Assembly (NCBI GenBank): GCA_903844895.1
Contig: CAIMVM010000204.1
Location: 1-46,899, forward strand
Source of the DNA: an uncultured Pseudomonadota bacterium
Lineage (GTDB): Bacteria; Bdellovibrionota_B; Oligoflexia; Oligoflexales; CAIMVM01
DNA length: 46,899 bases
Direction: 5' to 3'
This document shows positions 36,171-44,508 of the stretch, one piece after another. Within the stretch, counting starts at the first letter, position 1. Each line of letters begins with the position of its first letter. The notes beneath the pieces are model-generated. The model was not told the origin of the DNA, ran no database searches, and saw nothing but the letters and a program-made list of their open reading frames with translations. A program made the position numbers and the translations under genes.

Positions 36171-36194
36171 AAAAGAGGCTTTTCAGCCTCTTTT
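36171..36194. terminator. Bidirectional terminator between arfB and the porin-like gene
   Basis: AAAAGAGGCT at 36171-36180 pairs with AGCCTCTTTT at 36185-36194 across the loop TTTC. It is followed by T residues on the plus strand and by seven Ts on the minus strand. It can end arfB (+) and the porin-like gene (-), which converge here. Confidence 0.88.
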
Positions 36195-36216
36195 CTCATT
36201 CACATAAATTCAGGTC

Positions 36217-37530
36217 TTAGAAATTGTAAGCAAGCTTAACAAATGCTGAAGACGCCTTCTTTGACTTTTTAGCGCTGTCGCTGGAGTCATCAAATACTTC
36301 ACCTTTAGCAGTGTCCATACGGTAAACCAAGCTTCCAGTGAAAGCTTCGTAAGTGTACTTTCCGTAAAGCTCAATGCGCTGAAGCGACTCGTTTGCAAAG
36401 TTTGTCTCATCAGCAGTGTTAGCTTCTGGAAGATCCGCTTTTTGAGTGGAGTTTTTAACTTTGATACCAGGAGTTACAGAACCGCCTTTGTACATGTCAG
36501 CCATTTTGTAGCCAACATCGACGCCAAATCCGCTAAGATCGTACTTCATCTTGGCAGTTTTTTGATCTTCAGAAGCCATTTTGTAGTCTACTGAGTAAAC
36601 AACAGAATTTGTGCCCATAGGTTGAGCGCCCGAAACTGTTAAAGCTGTCCATGTTTCATTGACTTCATTAGCTGTTTCACCATCGGCTTTTTTGTAAGCG
36701 CCAACTTTTGTGCCGTCTTGAGTAGCTTTGTAGCTTTCTTGTTTTGACATGATGTATTCTAAACCGACTTTAACTGGGCCAACTGGAGCTGAAACAGCTA
36801 AGCGAGTGTCGCCGCGATCTGCCTGGGCAGGGCTGGTGCCAGTAGCTGCAACCGCGCCTTTTACTGTAGCAGTACTTACTTCAAGGGCTGCTGGGCCAGC
36901 TTCGCCCTTAACAAATACGCCATAAGCATTAGTTCTCTCATCAACGCCAACAGAGCCAAAGTTTAGGCCAATGTTCCAACCAGCGACGGGTGCTTCAAAT
37001 GTCACGCCGGTGCTTTCAAGGGCAGAGAAGCCATCATCAAACCAGTAAAATCCTCTGGCAGCAGTACTGCGGCTTGTTGCATCATAGTCTGGGCTGTAAA
37101 ATCCAGTGGCTTGCTTGTTACCACCCGTTACTTTAACTACACCAAAATCAACACCGACGAAGAATTTATAGAGATTTACAAGGGCAACGGTTTCGCCTGC
37201 TTCAGGCTTGCCATCACCGTCGGTATCGCTACCCATTTTTGTTCCAGTAACGATTTCAAAATCAGTGCTGCCGTGATGTTTAGCAAGCGTTTCAAATACT
37301 ACACCAGCAAACGTGTGGTCCTTAACAGCGTTAATCGCAAGATTTACGTTTAGTTCTTCAGTTCTTGCAGCGGGAGTTGCTTTCGTTTTTGAGTTAAGCA
37401 AATACCATCTCGCTTCTACAGCACCGGTAGCACTAAGTTTCGCACCTTCATCTGCTGCCACAGCTTGTGTTGAAGCTAGAGCAACGGCTACAAGTGGAAG
37501 ACTCAAACTCTTCTTTAGACGAATTTTCAT
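36217..37530 (-). CDS. Porin-like outer-membrane protein
   Basis: The 437-residue protein has a clear signal peptide (cleavage after AVA, about residue 25). It continues as alternating beta strands and ends in KLAYNF, where the final Phe is the signal for outer-membrane insertion by the BAM complex. An acidic loop DTDGDGKPEAGE could bind calcium. Length and strand density fit a 16-stranded trimeric porin. The gene is rich in preferred codons, consistent with a high-abundance protein. AGGAG precedes the ATG and the bidirectional terminator follows. I cannot name its substrate. Confidence 0.88.
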   Translation of the reverse strand: MKIRLKKSLSLPLVAVALASTQAVAADEGAKLSATGAVEARWYLLNSKTKATPAARTEELNVNLAINAVKDHTFAGVVFETLAKHHGSTDFEIVTGTKMGSDTDGDGKPEAGETVALVNLYKFFVGVDFGVVKVTGGNKQATGFYSPDYDATSRSTAARGFYWFDDGFSALESTGVTFEAPVAGWNIGLNFGSVGVDERTNAYGVFVKGEAGPAALEVSTATVKGAVAATGTSPAQADRGDTRLAVSAPVGPVKVGLEYIMSKQESYKATQDGTKVGAYKKADGETANEVNETWTALTVSGAQPMGTNSVVYSVDYKMASEDQKTAKMKYDLSGFGVDVGYKMADMYKGGSVTPGIKVKNSTQKADLPEANTADETNFANESLQRIELYGKYTYEAFTGSLVYRMDTAKGEVFDDSSDSAKKSKKASSAFVKLAYNF

Positions 37531-37615
37531 AAACTTCTCCTGTCATTTATTCTTTAGTGACTCATAAGTGAGCCATGTTAATGGGTATACTTTGGCACCC
37601 TTTTTATATGAAGTA

Positions 37616-37637
37616 AAGAGTTCTTATCAGAATTCTT
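37616..37637. promoter_or_regulatory. Inverted repeat in the porin/oxygenase divergent promoter region
   Basis: AAGAGTTCT (37616-37624) and AGAATTCTT (37629-37637) form a nearly perfect 9-bp inverted repeat with a 4-base spacer. It lies 86 bases before the porin start and 147 bases before the oxygenase start. The form suits a dimeric repressor or activator site; nothing else supports it. Confidence 0.4.
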
Positions 37638-37783
37638 AAATAACTTTAAATAGTTGGAGCTGTTTTTGTTTTAATCAGATATCTTGAACTCATTGAAGCT
37701 CAAGGTCTGTGGGATTGTGGAACCACCTTTTTGGGATCGTCTAGGCTCTATTAAGATTGTATTAATTGTATAAAAGGCACCCA

Positions 37784-38395
37784 ATGAAACCAGCTTCTCA
37801 ATTGGAAACGATAGAATCACTTTGTTCCCAACTCTTGATAAATGGTTATGCAGTGGAAACCATAGAACCTTCTCTAGTGGAATCATTAGATGCCGCACTT
37901 CAGATACATCGCATAGAAAATAGATTTCATTCTGCAAGCATCGGACGGGGGCTTCATAAGGGAGTCAATAAAAGTATTAGATCTGATGAAATCTCATGGA
38001 TCGAAGACTGGAGTGGGGCGCATTTAAGTGAGTTTTTTAAATTTCTTTGTGAACTGCAAAAAGAATTATGTCAAAAATGCATGTTGTCGCTTAAACGATA
38101 TGAAGGACATTTCGCTCTTTATCAAGAAGGCGAATTCTATGAAAAACACTTAGATAATCATCAAGGCAGAAATCATCGTCAAATTTCCACTGTGGTCTAT
38201 TTAAATGCTTGCAGGGGAGGTGAGCTTTTGATTTATGGTGAAGAAGATCCGACCCAAGTAGTTAAAACCATTGCCACTACCCCAGGGCGTATAGTTCTGT
38301 TTGACTCTAAGCGCGTTTGGCACAAAGTCAGTCCTGCCCATTCGGAAAGACGAAGTCTCACCGGCTGGTTTCGAGATGACGAGGCTATTTTTTGA
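37784..38395 (+). CDS. 2OG-Fe(II) oxygenase (prolyl-hydroxylase/PKHD-like)
   Basis: I use ATG 37784, with AAAGG seven bases ahead; an earlier TTG has no ribosome site. The 203-residue protein has the double-stranded beta-helix residues of the 2-oxoglutarate/Fe(II) dioxygenases: His122 and Asp124 in FYEKHLDN, His180 in RVWHKVSP and Arg190 in RRSLTGWF, which binds 2-oxoglutarate. It hydroxylates a protein or small molecule; PKHD-type bacterial relatives may act on ribosomal or translation proteins. It is divergent from the porin-like gene. The substrate is unknown. Confidence 0.88.
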   Translation: MKPASQLETIESLCSQLLINGYAVETIEPSLVESLDAALQIHRIENRFHSASIGRGLHKGVNKSIRSDEISWIEDWSGAHLSEFFKFLCELQKELCQKCMLSLKRYEGHFALYQEGEFYEKHLDNHQGRNHRQISTVVYLNACRGGELLIYGEEDPTQVVKTIATTPGRIVLFDSKRVWHKVSPAHSERRSLTGWFRDDEAIF

Positions 38396-38523
38396 TTTTC
38401 ATCTTTCATGGTGTCGCGTAAGGTATTGTTATTTATGGCTTCTTAAATTTTATTTGTAAAAAACCTAAAGACCTTTTGCCGCCTGCCGAGACCTTGATTG
38501 TAACTGGCTCCAAGGAGGATAGC

Positions 38524-38805
38524 ATGGCCGATAAACAAGTGAAGGCTGCAGAAACGTCACCTGCAGAAAAGAAGACAGTCGCTAAGAAACGTCCCGTGGT
38601 TGGTGTAACCGGGGAGACCGAAAGACCTCAAAAAGTCGAATGGACACTGAAGCGCGTACAAAAGTATGCCCGTCGGTTTGCTTCGACTACGGAATGGTCT
38701 GAAAGTCATCCTTCCAGCTGGAAAGCTGCACTTGCCCATGGATGGGACAAAAAAGTAGCCTTTAAATCTGCGAAGCAAACTCGCAGCCTTCCGTTAGCTA
38801 GTTAG
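38524..38805 (+). CDS. Small basic protein with a short Trp-rich, possibly nucleic-acid-binding motif
   Basis: I start at ATG 38524, preceded by a perfect AAGGAGG at 5 bases; the longer frame from 38476 is not needed. The 93-residue product has a Lys/Ala/Glu-rich disordered N-terminus (about residues 1-40), like histone-type tails, and then a compact segment KYARRFASTTEWSESHPSSW, followed by KAALAHGWDKKVAF. The spacing of Y, F, W, S and GW resembles the short helical repeat found next to homing and GIY-YIG nucleases (kYxSrxeWxxxxPxaYxaAxxxGW). This likeness is from recall and could be chance. A strong terminator follows at 38828. Confidence 0.7.
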   Translation: MADKQVKAAETSPAEKKTVAKKRPVVGVTGETERPQKVEWTLKRVQKYARRFASTTEWSESHPSSWKAALAHGWDKKVAFKSAKQTRSLPLAS

Positions 38806-38827
38806 TTTTAGTACCTCTCTCTAGTTA

Positions 38828-38861
38828 GGTCGCCTTCTGCTTACAGGGGGCGACCATTTTT
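38828..38861 (+). terminator. Rho-independent terminator after the small basic protein gene
   Basis: GGTCGCC at 38828-38834 pairs with GGCGACC at 38849-38855 and is followed by ATTTTT. It starts 23 bases after the stop codon. Confidence 0.88.
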
Positions 38862-38932
38862 CGTCAAGGCGCTAGGGATTTATGAGGCAGCATGTGATAT
38901 TCTATAGTCTATTCTTCTATATCAGGTGACCT

Positions 38933-40123
38933 TTGACCGGGCTGAATCCAAAAACTAAGCAGCTGATCTTTGGCAGCATGATATCGCAAGTCTTGCCAGC
39001 TTCTTTTTTTGCACTTTTCAATTTGTATTTAGTTAAGCTTTCTTTTTCAGCAGCCCAAATCGGTATTTTTAATTCCTATCGCTATCTCGTAGTCTTTTTG
39101 TTTTCGGTCCCCTTAGCTCTTTTTATTTCAGGTCCCCTTGCCAAAAAATACCTGGCCTTCTCAGGAGTCTTGATGTCTCTATCGGGAGCATTGATTCTTT
39201 ACGCCACGGCTCGGATGGAAACAACTCTCATGACTGCTGGCATGTGGCTTATGGGGATAGCTCTCCTGGTGCAGCAGTCAAGCATCATCCCTTCTATATT
39301 GGAACATGAGTCCGAAGCTAGCTCTGCAAAGGCTTTATCCTGGCATTTTGCTATGCTGAGTGCGGCGACCTTGGTGGTAGGGCTGGTAAGCCTGATCTTG
39401 TCATGCCTGCCGGGGCCGCAACATCCGGTGGAGTATGTCCTTTGGGGAAGTGTGGCGGTTTCTTGCCTGGGTGCTCCCTATTTGTTTTTAGGGGTTCAGT
39501 CGGCTTTACCCCAGCATTCGAAACAAGTTTCCAATCCTTCTAAAGATATTTGGCTTAAAATTACCAAACTCATCATTCCCCAGTTTTTAATAAGTGTCGG
39601 TGCGGGACTATCCATTCCTTATTTAAATCTTTTCTTTCATGAAAAATGGAGTCTTGGTCATCAAGGCTTTATGCTCATCACCACTTTTTCCACTCTGGCA
39701 GTCATTGTGGCAAGTCTATGGGCCCATCGTTTGGCGGTCATCAGAGGGGAGCGAGCTTTGTGTGCCGGGAGTCAGTATCTTTCTGTTGCTTGTTTGATCG
39801 GACTTGGCTTTTGTGGAGGTCCCATCGGACTCCCTATTGCTTTAGTGCTATTTTTTATGCGGCAACCTCTCATGAATATGGGAAGCCCTATCTTAAGCAA
39901 GTTCATGATGAATTATGTGGGAGAACCCCATAGAAGATTGCTAGGTGCCTTGTCCCAAATGTCCTGGGGGCTGGGTTGGTTTGTGTCCTCGGTCGGCTAT
40001 GGTATGATGAGATCGAACGGATTTACTTGGACGGATATTTTTTTTGCGACGGGAGCCTGCTACCTTGTGGCAGGACTTTGGTATGCAGAGCTTATGAAGG
40101 CGCCCAACCCTCAAGTCGCCTAG
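38933..40123 (+). CDS. MFS transporter
   Basis: The 396-residue, very hydrophobic protein has about 12 predicted helices in two halves. GIFNSYRYLVVFLFSVPLAL and SLWAHRLAVIRGERALCAGS are the half-specific loops after helices 2 and 8 of major-facilitator transporters. The start is a TTG at 38933 with AGGTG only 4 bases ahead, which is tight; an in-frame ATG lies 14 codons further on. The next genes, a GNAT and an XRE regulator, follow on the same strand. The substrate is unknown. Confidence 0.85.
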   Translation: MTGLNPKTKQLIFGSMISQVLPASFFALFNLYLVKLSFSAAQIGIFNSYRYLVVFLFSVPLALFISGPLAKKYLAFSGVLMSLSGALILYATARMETTLMTAGMWLMGIALLVQQSSIIPSILEHESEASSAKALSWHFAMLSAATLVVGLVSLILSCLPGPQHPVEYVLWGSVAVSCLGAPYLFLGVQSALPQHSKQVSNPSKDIWLKITKLIIPQFLISVGAGLSIPYLNLFFHEKWSLGHQGFMLITTFSTLAVIVASLWAHRLAVIRGERALCAGSQYLSVACLIGLGFCGGPIGLPIALVLFFMRQPLMNMGSPILSKFMMNYVGEPHRRLLGALSQMSWGLGWFVSSVGYGMMRSNGFTWTDIFFATGACYLVAGLWYAELMKAPNPQVA

Positions 40124-40228
40124 TAGAAGCTGAAGGAGAGCATTCCAAGATGGAGCCGAAAACGAGAAAGAAACTCATGTCTACGATTTTTGTATTTTGA
40201 GTCTTATCACCTTTCAAAGTGCATTTGG

Positions 40229-40885
40229 ATGGAAGTGGAAGAAGTCATTTCAACAACTCGATTAGATCTCCCCCGGCGGTTTAGCCTTTGGCATAACCAG
40301 GAGCTCGTGACGTTTAAAATGGCATCCAGGGACGATGCCGGAGATATAGTAGCTGCCCTTAAGGAGTCTAAAGAACACCTGAGTTCTCACTTTGATTGGG
40401 TTTCTCTTCCTCAAACCTATGCCGCACAACATGCGCGCCTCAAAACCTTAGAGCAAGCGCAGTTTCTTAATGAAGCCTACAACTTTCATCTCTATAGGAG
40501 CTCTAAGTTGATGGGCTCATTTTCTATTCACTGCCGGCAAACAGGCGAGGGTCCTGATTGGGAAATGGGTTACTGGATTCATCCAGAATGCCTTCGCCAA
40601 GGATTTGGTACATTGGCATTGTGCAGTGGGCTATGGCTTCAAAGAGAATTTTTAACGGGCAATGTCTATCTTCAGGTCCACATCCATAACCAAAGAGGAC
40701 TGCAGTTTTTGGCCAAAAACAATTTACGGGCGGAATCCATGACAACGCGAACCAACCTTTTAGGCGTTCAGGAGGATATGATGATCTTTCGGCCATGGAA
40801 TATAAAAAAACCAAATTTTGAAAGTTCGGCGGTTGATTATATGATAGAGAGATGGACATTAAAGCTTATTGAGGTGGAGTGGTGA
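40229..40885 (+). CDS. GNAT family N-acetyltransferase, RimJ/RimL-like
   Basis: The start is uncertain: ATG 40229 has only a weak ribosome site, and the open frame reaches back to a TTG at 40190. From 40229 the protein has 218 residues. The GNAT core is clear: LMGSFSIHCRQ, then DWEMGYWIHPECLRQGFGTL, which carries the acetyl-CoA loop (here RQGFGT), and NQRGLQFLAKNNLRAE, the Asn-rich end helix of RimJ/RimL types. These enzymes acetylate ribosomal-protein N-termini or free amino groups. It ends in a short overlap with the next (XRE) gene. Confidence 0.85.
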   Translation: MEVEEVISTTRLDLPRRFSLWHNQELVTFKMASRDDAGDIVAALKESKEHLSSHFDWVSLPQTYAAQHARLKTLEQAQFLNEAYNFHLYRSSKLMGSFSIHCRQTGEGPDWEMGYWIHPECLRQGFGTLALCSGLWLQREFLTGNVYLQVHIHNQRGLQFLAKNNLRAESMTTRTNLLGVQEDMMIFRPWNIKKPNFESSAVDYMIERWTLKLIEVEW

Positions 40886-41394
40886 AACGTTGGGCAGGAT
40901 TAAAGCAGTTAACAGAAGCGAAGGCGTTGAAGGTTCAAAAGCGTTTGGCCCACTATTTACGTGGATATCGTAAACGATCAAGCCTTACTCAAAATGTTTT
41001 AGCAGACCATCTGGGCTATACGGAGCTTCACTATCGTCGCCTAGAAGGCTCTCAGACTGATAATATCGTCGTCAAAGCCGTAGACACTCTCGGGTTCTTT
41101 GCAGATCTTCAAGATATGACTGCTATGGATTTTTTGGCATATTTAGAGCACCGGACGCCAGACAACAAAGGGGAGTTATTCCCATGGGAAAAAACTCTCA
41201 TTCAAGCCTTTCATGAACTGGAACTAGAGACACGCATGGGATTTGTTCACAAGCTTTGTGGAAAAGCTAAGACAAAAGATGGCCGCGAGCGACTTCGACT
41301 TATCATGGAAATTGCCATATCTCTTGAAGACCATCTCACTGAGGATCAACTTCAAAACTCCCTGAACTTTATAAAGAGTCTCTCCAAGAAATAA
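40879..41394 (+). CDS. XRE family DNA-binding protein
   Basis: The start is GTG 40879 or the adjacent GTG 40882, which has GAGG at 7 bases. The 171-residue protein has an HTH_XRE domain near residues 22-60 (LAHYLRGYRKRSSLTQNVLA, then DHLGYTELHYRRLEG). The C-terminal 90 residues are helical and charged. It overlaps the GNAT gene and is likely co-translated with it, perhaps as local regulator. The target is not known. Confidence 0.82.
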   Translation: MVKRWAGLKQLTEAKALKVQKRLAHYLRGYRKRSSLTQNVLADHLGYTELHYRRLEGSQTDNIVVKAVDTLGFFADLQDMTAMDFLAYLEHRTPDNKGELFPWEKTLIQAFHELELETRMGFVHKLCGKAKTKDGRERLRLIMEIAISLEDHLTEDQLQNSLNFIKSLSKK

Positions 41395-41421
41395 ACGGAG
41401 TGCGACGAGGAAAGGAGTCTC

Positions 41422-42039
41422 TTGGGGCGAAGTGTAGTGAGTAAAGCAAGCCTGAGATGCTCTGGATGCGCGCAGATACCCCGTTGGTGCATTTGTGACG
41501 CGATGCGCCAGCTCGTACTTCCCCTGGACTTAGCGGTGATGATTCATCATGCAGAATTTTACAAACCGACAAGTACAGGTCAGTTAATTCATAGAATTTT
41601 TCCAGCTTCAGATCTCATTCTTTTTAAGCATGACATTCCCCTACCTGAATCCAGTCTTGTGAAACAAGATCGAGAACTCCTCATTCTTCATCCATTTGGT
41701 GAGTCCCTGTCGCCTTTTGAAGATTTGTCTCAATCACGATTCTTGCTTCTAGACGGCAATTGGAGTCAAGCTGCCGGAATGTTGAAGAGATTTGACCATC
41801 TGGGACGAAAAGTCTCTCTGCCCATGCAAGGAGCGTCCAGGTTTTGGCTGCGGGAAAAACAAGCTGGTACTCGTTACAGTACTATAGAAGCTTTAATTTT
41901 TTTACTGAATCACTTCGGGCATTTAGAGTTGGCGAAGCAGTGCCAGGTCATCTTTGAAAGGCATGTTTATGCCGGCCTGCTGGCCCGGGGCAAAAAAGAG
42001 CTGGCAGCAGAGTATAAATGGGGAATGCCTCAACTCTAA
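41422..42039 (+). CDS. DTW domain tRNA-uridine aminocarboxypropyltransferase family
   Basis: The start is TTG 41422, with AAAGGAG at 4-5 bases. The 205-residue protein has the Cys cluster CSGCAQIPRWCIC (Cys13, 16, 23, 25) and the core signature LLLDGNWSQA. In DTW proteins such as TapT (YfiP) this motif normally reads DxTW; here Asn113 replaces Thr. The family transfers the 3-amino-3-carboxypropyl group of S-adenosylmethionine to uridine in tRNA (acp3U). The rest of the protein (VMIHHAEFYKPTSTGQLIHR, SRFWLREKQ) fits the family. The activity is probable despite the variant residue. Confidence 0.88.
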   Translation: MGRSVVSKASLRCSGCAQIPRWCICDAMRQLVLPLDLAVMIHHAEFYKPTSTGQLIHRIFPASDLILFKHDIPLPESSLVKQDRELLILHPFGESLSPFEDLSQSRFLLLDGNWSQAAGMLKRFDHLGRKVSLPMQGASRFWLREKQAGTRYSTIEALIFLLNHFGHLELAKQCQVIFERHVYAGLLARGKKELAAEYKWGMPQL

Positions 42040-42251
42040 TTGTCTAATTCCCCGTTCGAAAAGTGTCAGGGAGCCAAGGAGATGGTTTATCTTGCTAATA
42101 ATATTACAGATTTCCTCGGGGAGTCGGCTTTTAAAAATACATGAAAACCCTCTCAAGTGTTTGATGGGCTAAGCCGAGGTGGTATCTAGAGCCAAAAGTT
42201 TTGGCAATGAAGCTTCCCCTGAGGGCAGTTAGCTCTATTAAAGGAGTACTC

Positions 42252-42605
42252 ATGAAAGCCATTCGTCTTGATGCAAGAACTGCCCAAGAAATCTTAGGTG
42301 GGAGAGCGACTTGGCTTATGTCTTCATCAGCTGATTGGCCGAAAGGTCATGTAGCGATATTACAGTCGTGTAGTGATCTCATTTTAGGTCAAATATTTGT
42401 GATGGAATCTCGAGGACAAGTAAGTCAAGAGATTTTGCTTGAAAATCAACATCTTCTTTCCCAGAGCGAGCGTGATAACCTTCTTGCCGGGAAGTTTTCG
42501 AGCGGTGACTATTATGTTATTGTCTTTCGAACGCCTTTAAAATATTTTTCAGCTGTTCCTTACCAAGATGTAGAAAAGGAAATACCTTTGCTGGATGCTG
42601 CATGA
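42252..42605 (+). CDS. Small protein of unknown function, possibly ASCH/PUA-like
   Basis: I start at ATG 42252, with AAGGAG at 5 bases; the long frame from 42201 has no site. The 117-residue product is a small alpha/beta protein. GHVAILQSCSDLILGQIFVM and SGDYYVIVFRTPLKYFSAVP resemble strands of the ASCH/PUA RNA-binding fold, but the match is weak. It overlaps the YkgJ-like gene by ATGA-type contact, so they are co-translated. Confidence 0.65.
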   Translation: MKAIRLDARTAQEILGGRATWLMSSSADWPKGHVAILQSCSDLILGQIFVMESRGQVSQEILLENQHLLSQSERDNLLAGKFSSGDYYVIVFRTPLKYFSAVPYQDVEKEIPLLDAA

Positions 42606-43123
42606 AAAACCCTGACTATCTTGCTTTAAGAATTAAAGTTCAGGAAAAAACCCAAGAAATCGAGCAACGCAATCAAGCCGACATTTTATGTAAAAAGGGC
42701 TGCAGCGGATGCTGTCGATCTGGACTTTCCGTGTCCCCCATAGAGTTTGACTTTATTTCTAGTTTTTTAACAGAAAGTCCTGAGGCCTTGAAGGAAGCTT
42801 TAGACGCAGAACGCGATTTAAGGAAGTCCCCTGAAAGCTGCGGATTTTTAACTCTAAGCGGCTCGTGTTCCATTTATGAAGTCAGGCCGATCATTTGTAT
42901 GTCCCACGGCATTCCTATTCAAGCTAGAATAGACGAACAGATTCAAAAAAGTGTTTGCCCATTAAACTTCAAAGAAGGTTTGGATCATATTGAGAGTTCT
43001 AACTTTATAAATCTCGACCTTATCAATTCGATTCTAAGTCTGATTAATGCTCGAGACTATGAAAAATCTGCAGAACGAAAATCTCTGACTCCGTCTCAGT
43101 TTTTACATAGAGAATTAAAGTAG
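42602..43123 (+). CDS. YkgJ family Cys-cluster protein
   Basis: The 173-residue protein starts in a 4-base overlap with the previous gene. The family Cys cluster is visible: CKKGCSGCC (residues 30-38), then SCGFLTLSGSCSIYEVRPIIC with MSHG after it, and a final Cys in SVCPLNF. YkgJ/CxxCxxCC proteins are predicted Fe-S or zinc-binding proteins with roles in oxidoreduction or methyltransfer, not proven. No membrane segment is present, so the protein is probably cytosolic. Confidence 0.88.
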   Translation: MKNPDYLALRIKVQEKTQEIEQRNQADILCKKGCSGCCRSGLSVSPIEFDFISSFLTESPEALKEALDAERDLRKSPESCGFLTLSGSCSIYEVRPIICMSHGIPIQARIDEQIQKSVCPLNFKEGLDHIESSNFINLDLINSILSLINARDYEKSAERKSLTPSQFLHRELK

Positions 43124-43236
43124 CAATACACCTTGTCGGATTTTCAGGTTTAATCATCTAAAGCATTATAAAGATGAAGTGCGTTTGGAACTCTGTTCTA
43201 GAATTTGTTGGTCCTAATCTGCGAAAATGACCCAGG

Positions 43237-43569
43237 CTATAACTTGTCTCCTAGATCTGGCCGATAATCGCAGACTTCACTACAAATAGAGATGGATTCA
43301 TGCCCATTTGTCCACCGGCACTGTTTGTGGCAATAGGCAGCGACTTGCAGGCAATCGCCGCAAAGGCACTCCGATGCTTGCGCAGTGCGGCATTGGTCAA
43401 GTGCCTTTTGGCATGCGTCGAGTTTGTGGTCTCCCATTGCTGTCCCAGAATAGGTCCAATGGGAATCACGCCGGCCGCTAACTGAACATTGGAACTTTTG
43501 TTCTTCAGCAAGGGCGTTCGTGGCGTTGATAGAGACGATGCATACTAACAAAGACCGTAAGAATCTCAT
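43237..43569 (-). CDS. Small Cys-rich secreted protein
   Basis: The 110-residue protein has a signal peptide (cleavage after ALA, about residue 21). The mature part has about 12 Cys, arranged as CSVSGRRDSHW, DACQKALDQCRTAQASECLC, DCLQVAAYCHKQC, and SICSEVCD. This suggests a disulfide-locked periplasmic or exported protein. AAGGAAAACC precedes the ATG. No family is recognised. It is next to a decayed isochorismatase gene on the same strand. Confidence 0.7.
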   Translation of the reverse strand: MRFLRSLLVCIVSINATNALAEEQKFQCSVSGRRDSHWTYSGTAMGDHKLDACQKALDQCRTAQASECLCGDCLQVAAYCHKQCRWTNGHESISICSEVCDYRPDLGDKL

Positions 43570-43627
43570 AAGGTTTTCCTTCTGTATTCTGGTGCCGTGG
43601 TTGCTGATCTACACAATACAGATGTGA

Positions 43628-44014
43628 TCACGGCATTGTTAAAAGTTTTTCGGTTTGGGTGATACAGGCAAATTCTCCTTCGAGGCTTGCAAGGGCGATG
43701 CGGTGGACTGCATCGGCTTCGATGAGATGGCCTTCATAGTCTCGTCGCGGAAAGGTCGCTGTAGCGTCGGTGACGACTGTAGCAGTAAAGCCAAAATTCG
43801 CGGCCATGCGAACTGTTGTCGATACGCAATGGTCGGTGGTTAGGCCTGCAAATATAAGTTTTCTAGCATTCAGATCCGTGAGAAGAGCCTGGAGGCTAGT
43901 TCCTATAAATGCGCTATTTAACTTCTTTTTTATGACAGGCTCATGGCTTATAGGTGATGCGCATTCCATAAAATCATTGCCGACCTGGCCTGCCCGCAGC
44001 GGTGATAGAGATTA
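43628..44014 (-). pseudogene. Isochorismatase-family hydrolase, N-terminal half lost
   Basis: The 113-residue frame from ATG 43969 covers the C-terminal half of the family: EPVIKKKLNSAFIGTSL holds the catalytic Lys, and GLTTDHCVSTTVRMAANFGF holds the nucleophile Cys. In-frame upstream codons still encode SLSPLRAGQVGNDF, matching the SPLRPGQxGN loop of intact relatives, up to a TAA at 44012-44014. The N-terminal half with the catalytic Asp is missing, so the gene is most likely inactive. The next 20 codons upstream (MQTLMPMFEKDSRSGVAFR) do not look like the missing domain. Confidence 0.75.
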
Positions 44015-44094
44015 CCTAAAAGCTACACCGCTACGTGAATCTTTTTCAAACATAGGCATGAGCGTTTGCATAAACTTGATGTAGTGGCTAGAAT

Positions 44095-44508
44095 TCAAGA
44101 AGTTTTTTTGATAGAGCCATGATGACTGAATTCAGAGTATTTCATATCAATACCCCGAATATGAGCCTTTAGCCAGAGATGAAGAAAGAGGAAGAATTTT
44201 TCTTCAAGTTTGCCTTTTTGTTTAAACTCCGTTGCGTATCCGTCTAGTTGACTCAAAAGACTGACATGAATGGCTTTATGTACCGAAAGGCCCGGAAAGC
44301 CGATACGGTCCATATAGGTTTCTTCATCTTGGAAGTGTTTGACGGTGAACGACGCTAGCTTGCCGACTGATTCGGCAAGCTCAGATGTCGACGCATTTGC
44401 TTTCCACTGATCTTCGAGGTGGTTCATTAGGTTGATAAGGGTTTTGTGCTCGTCGTCCATTTCAGCCACCTGTAGACTGAGAGACTGGTCCCATATAAAA
44501 GTTCCCAT
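44095..44508 (-). CDS. Bacteriohemerythrin
   Basis: The 137-residue protein has the hemerythrin diiron ligands: DDEHK with His21, KHFQDEETYM (His and Glu), HKAIHVSLL (two His) and WLKAHIRGIDMKY (His and Asp). It folds as a four-helix bundle that binds O2 reversibly and may act as an O2 store or sensor in the cytosol. GGGAGGAATAGGCG before the ATG serves as ribosome site. It stands alone, next to the isochorismatase remnant. Confidence 0.92.
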   Translation of the reverse strand: MGTFIWDQSLSLQVAEMDDEHKTLINLMNHLEDQWKANASTSELAESVGKLASFTVKHFQDEETYMDRIGFPGLSVHKAIHVSLLSQLDGYATEFKQKGKLEEKFFLFLHLWLKAHIRGIDMKYSEFSHHGSIKKTS

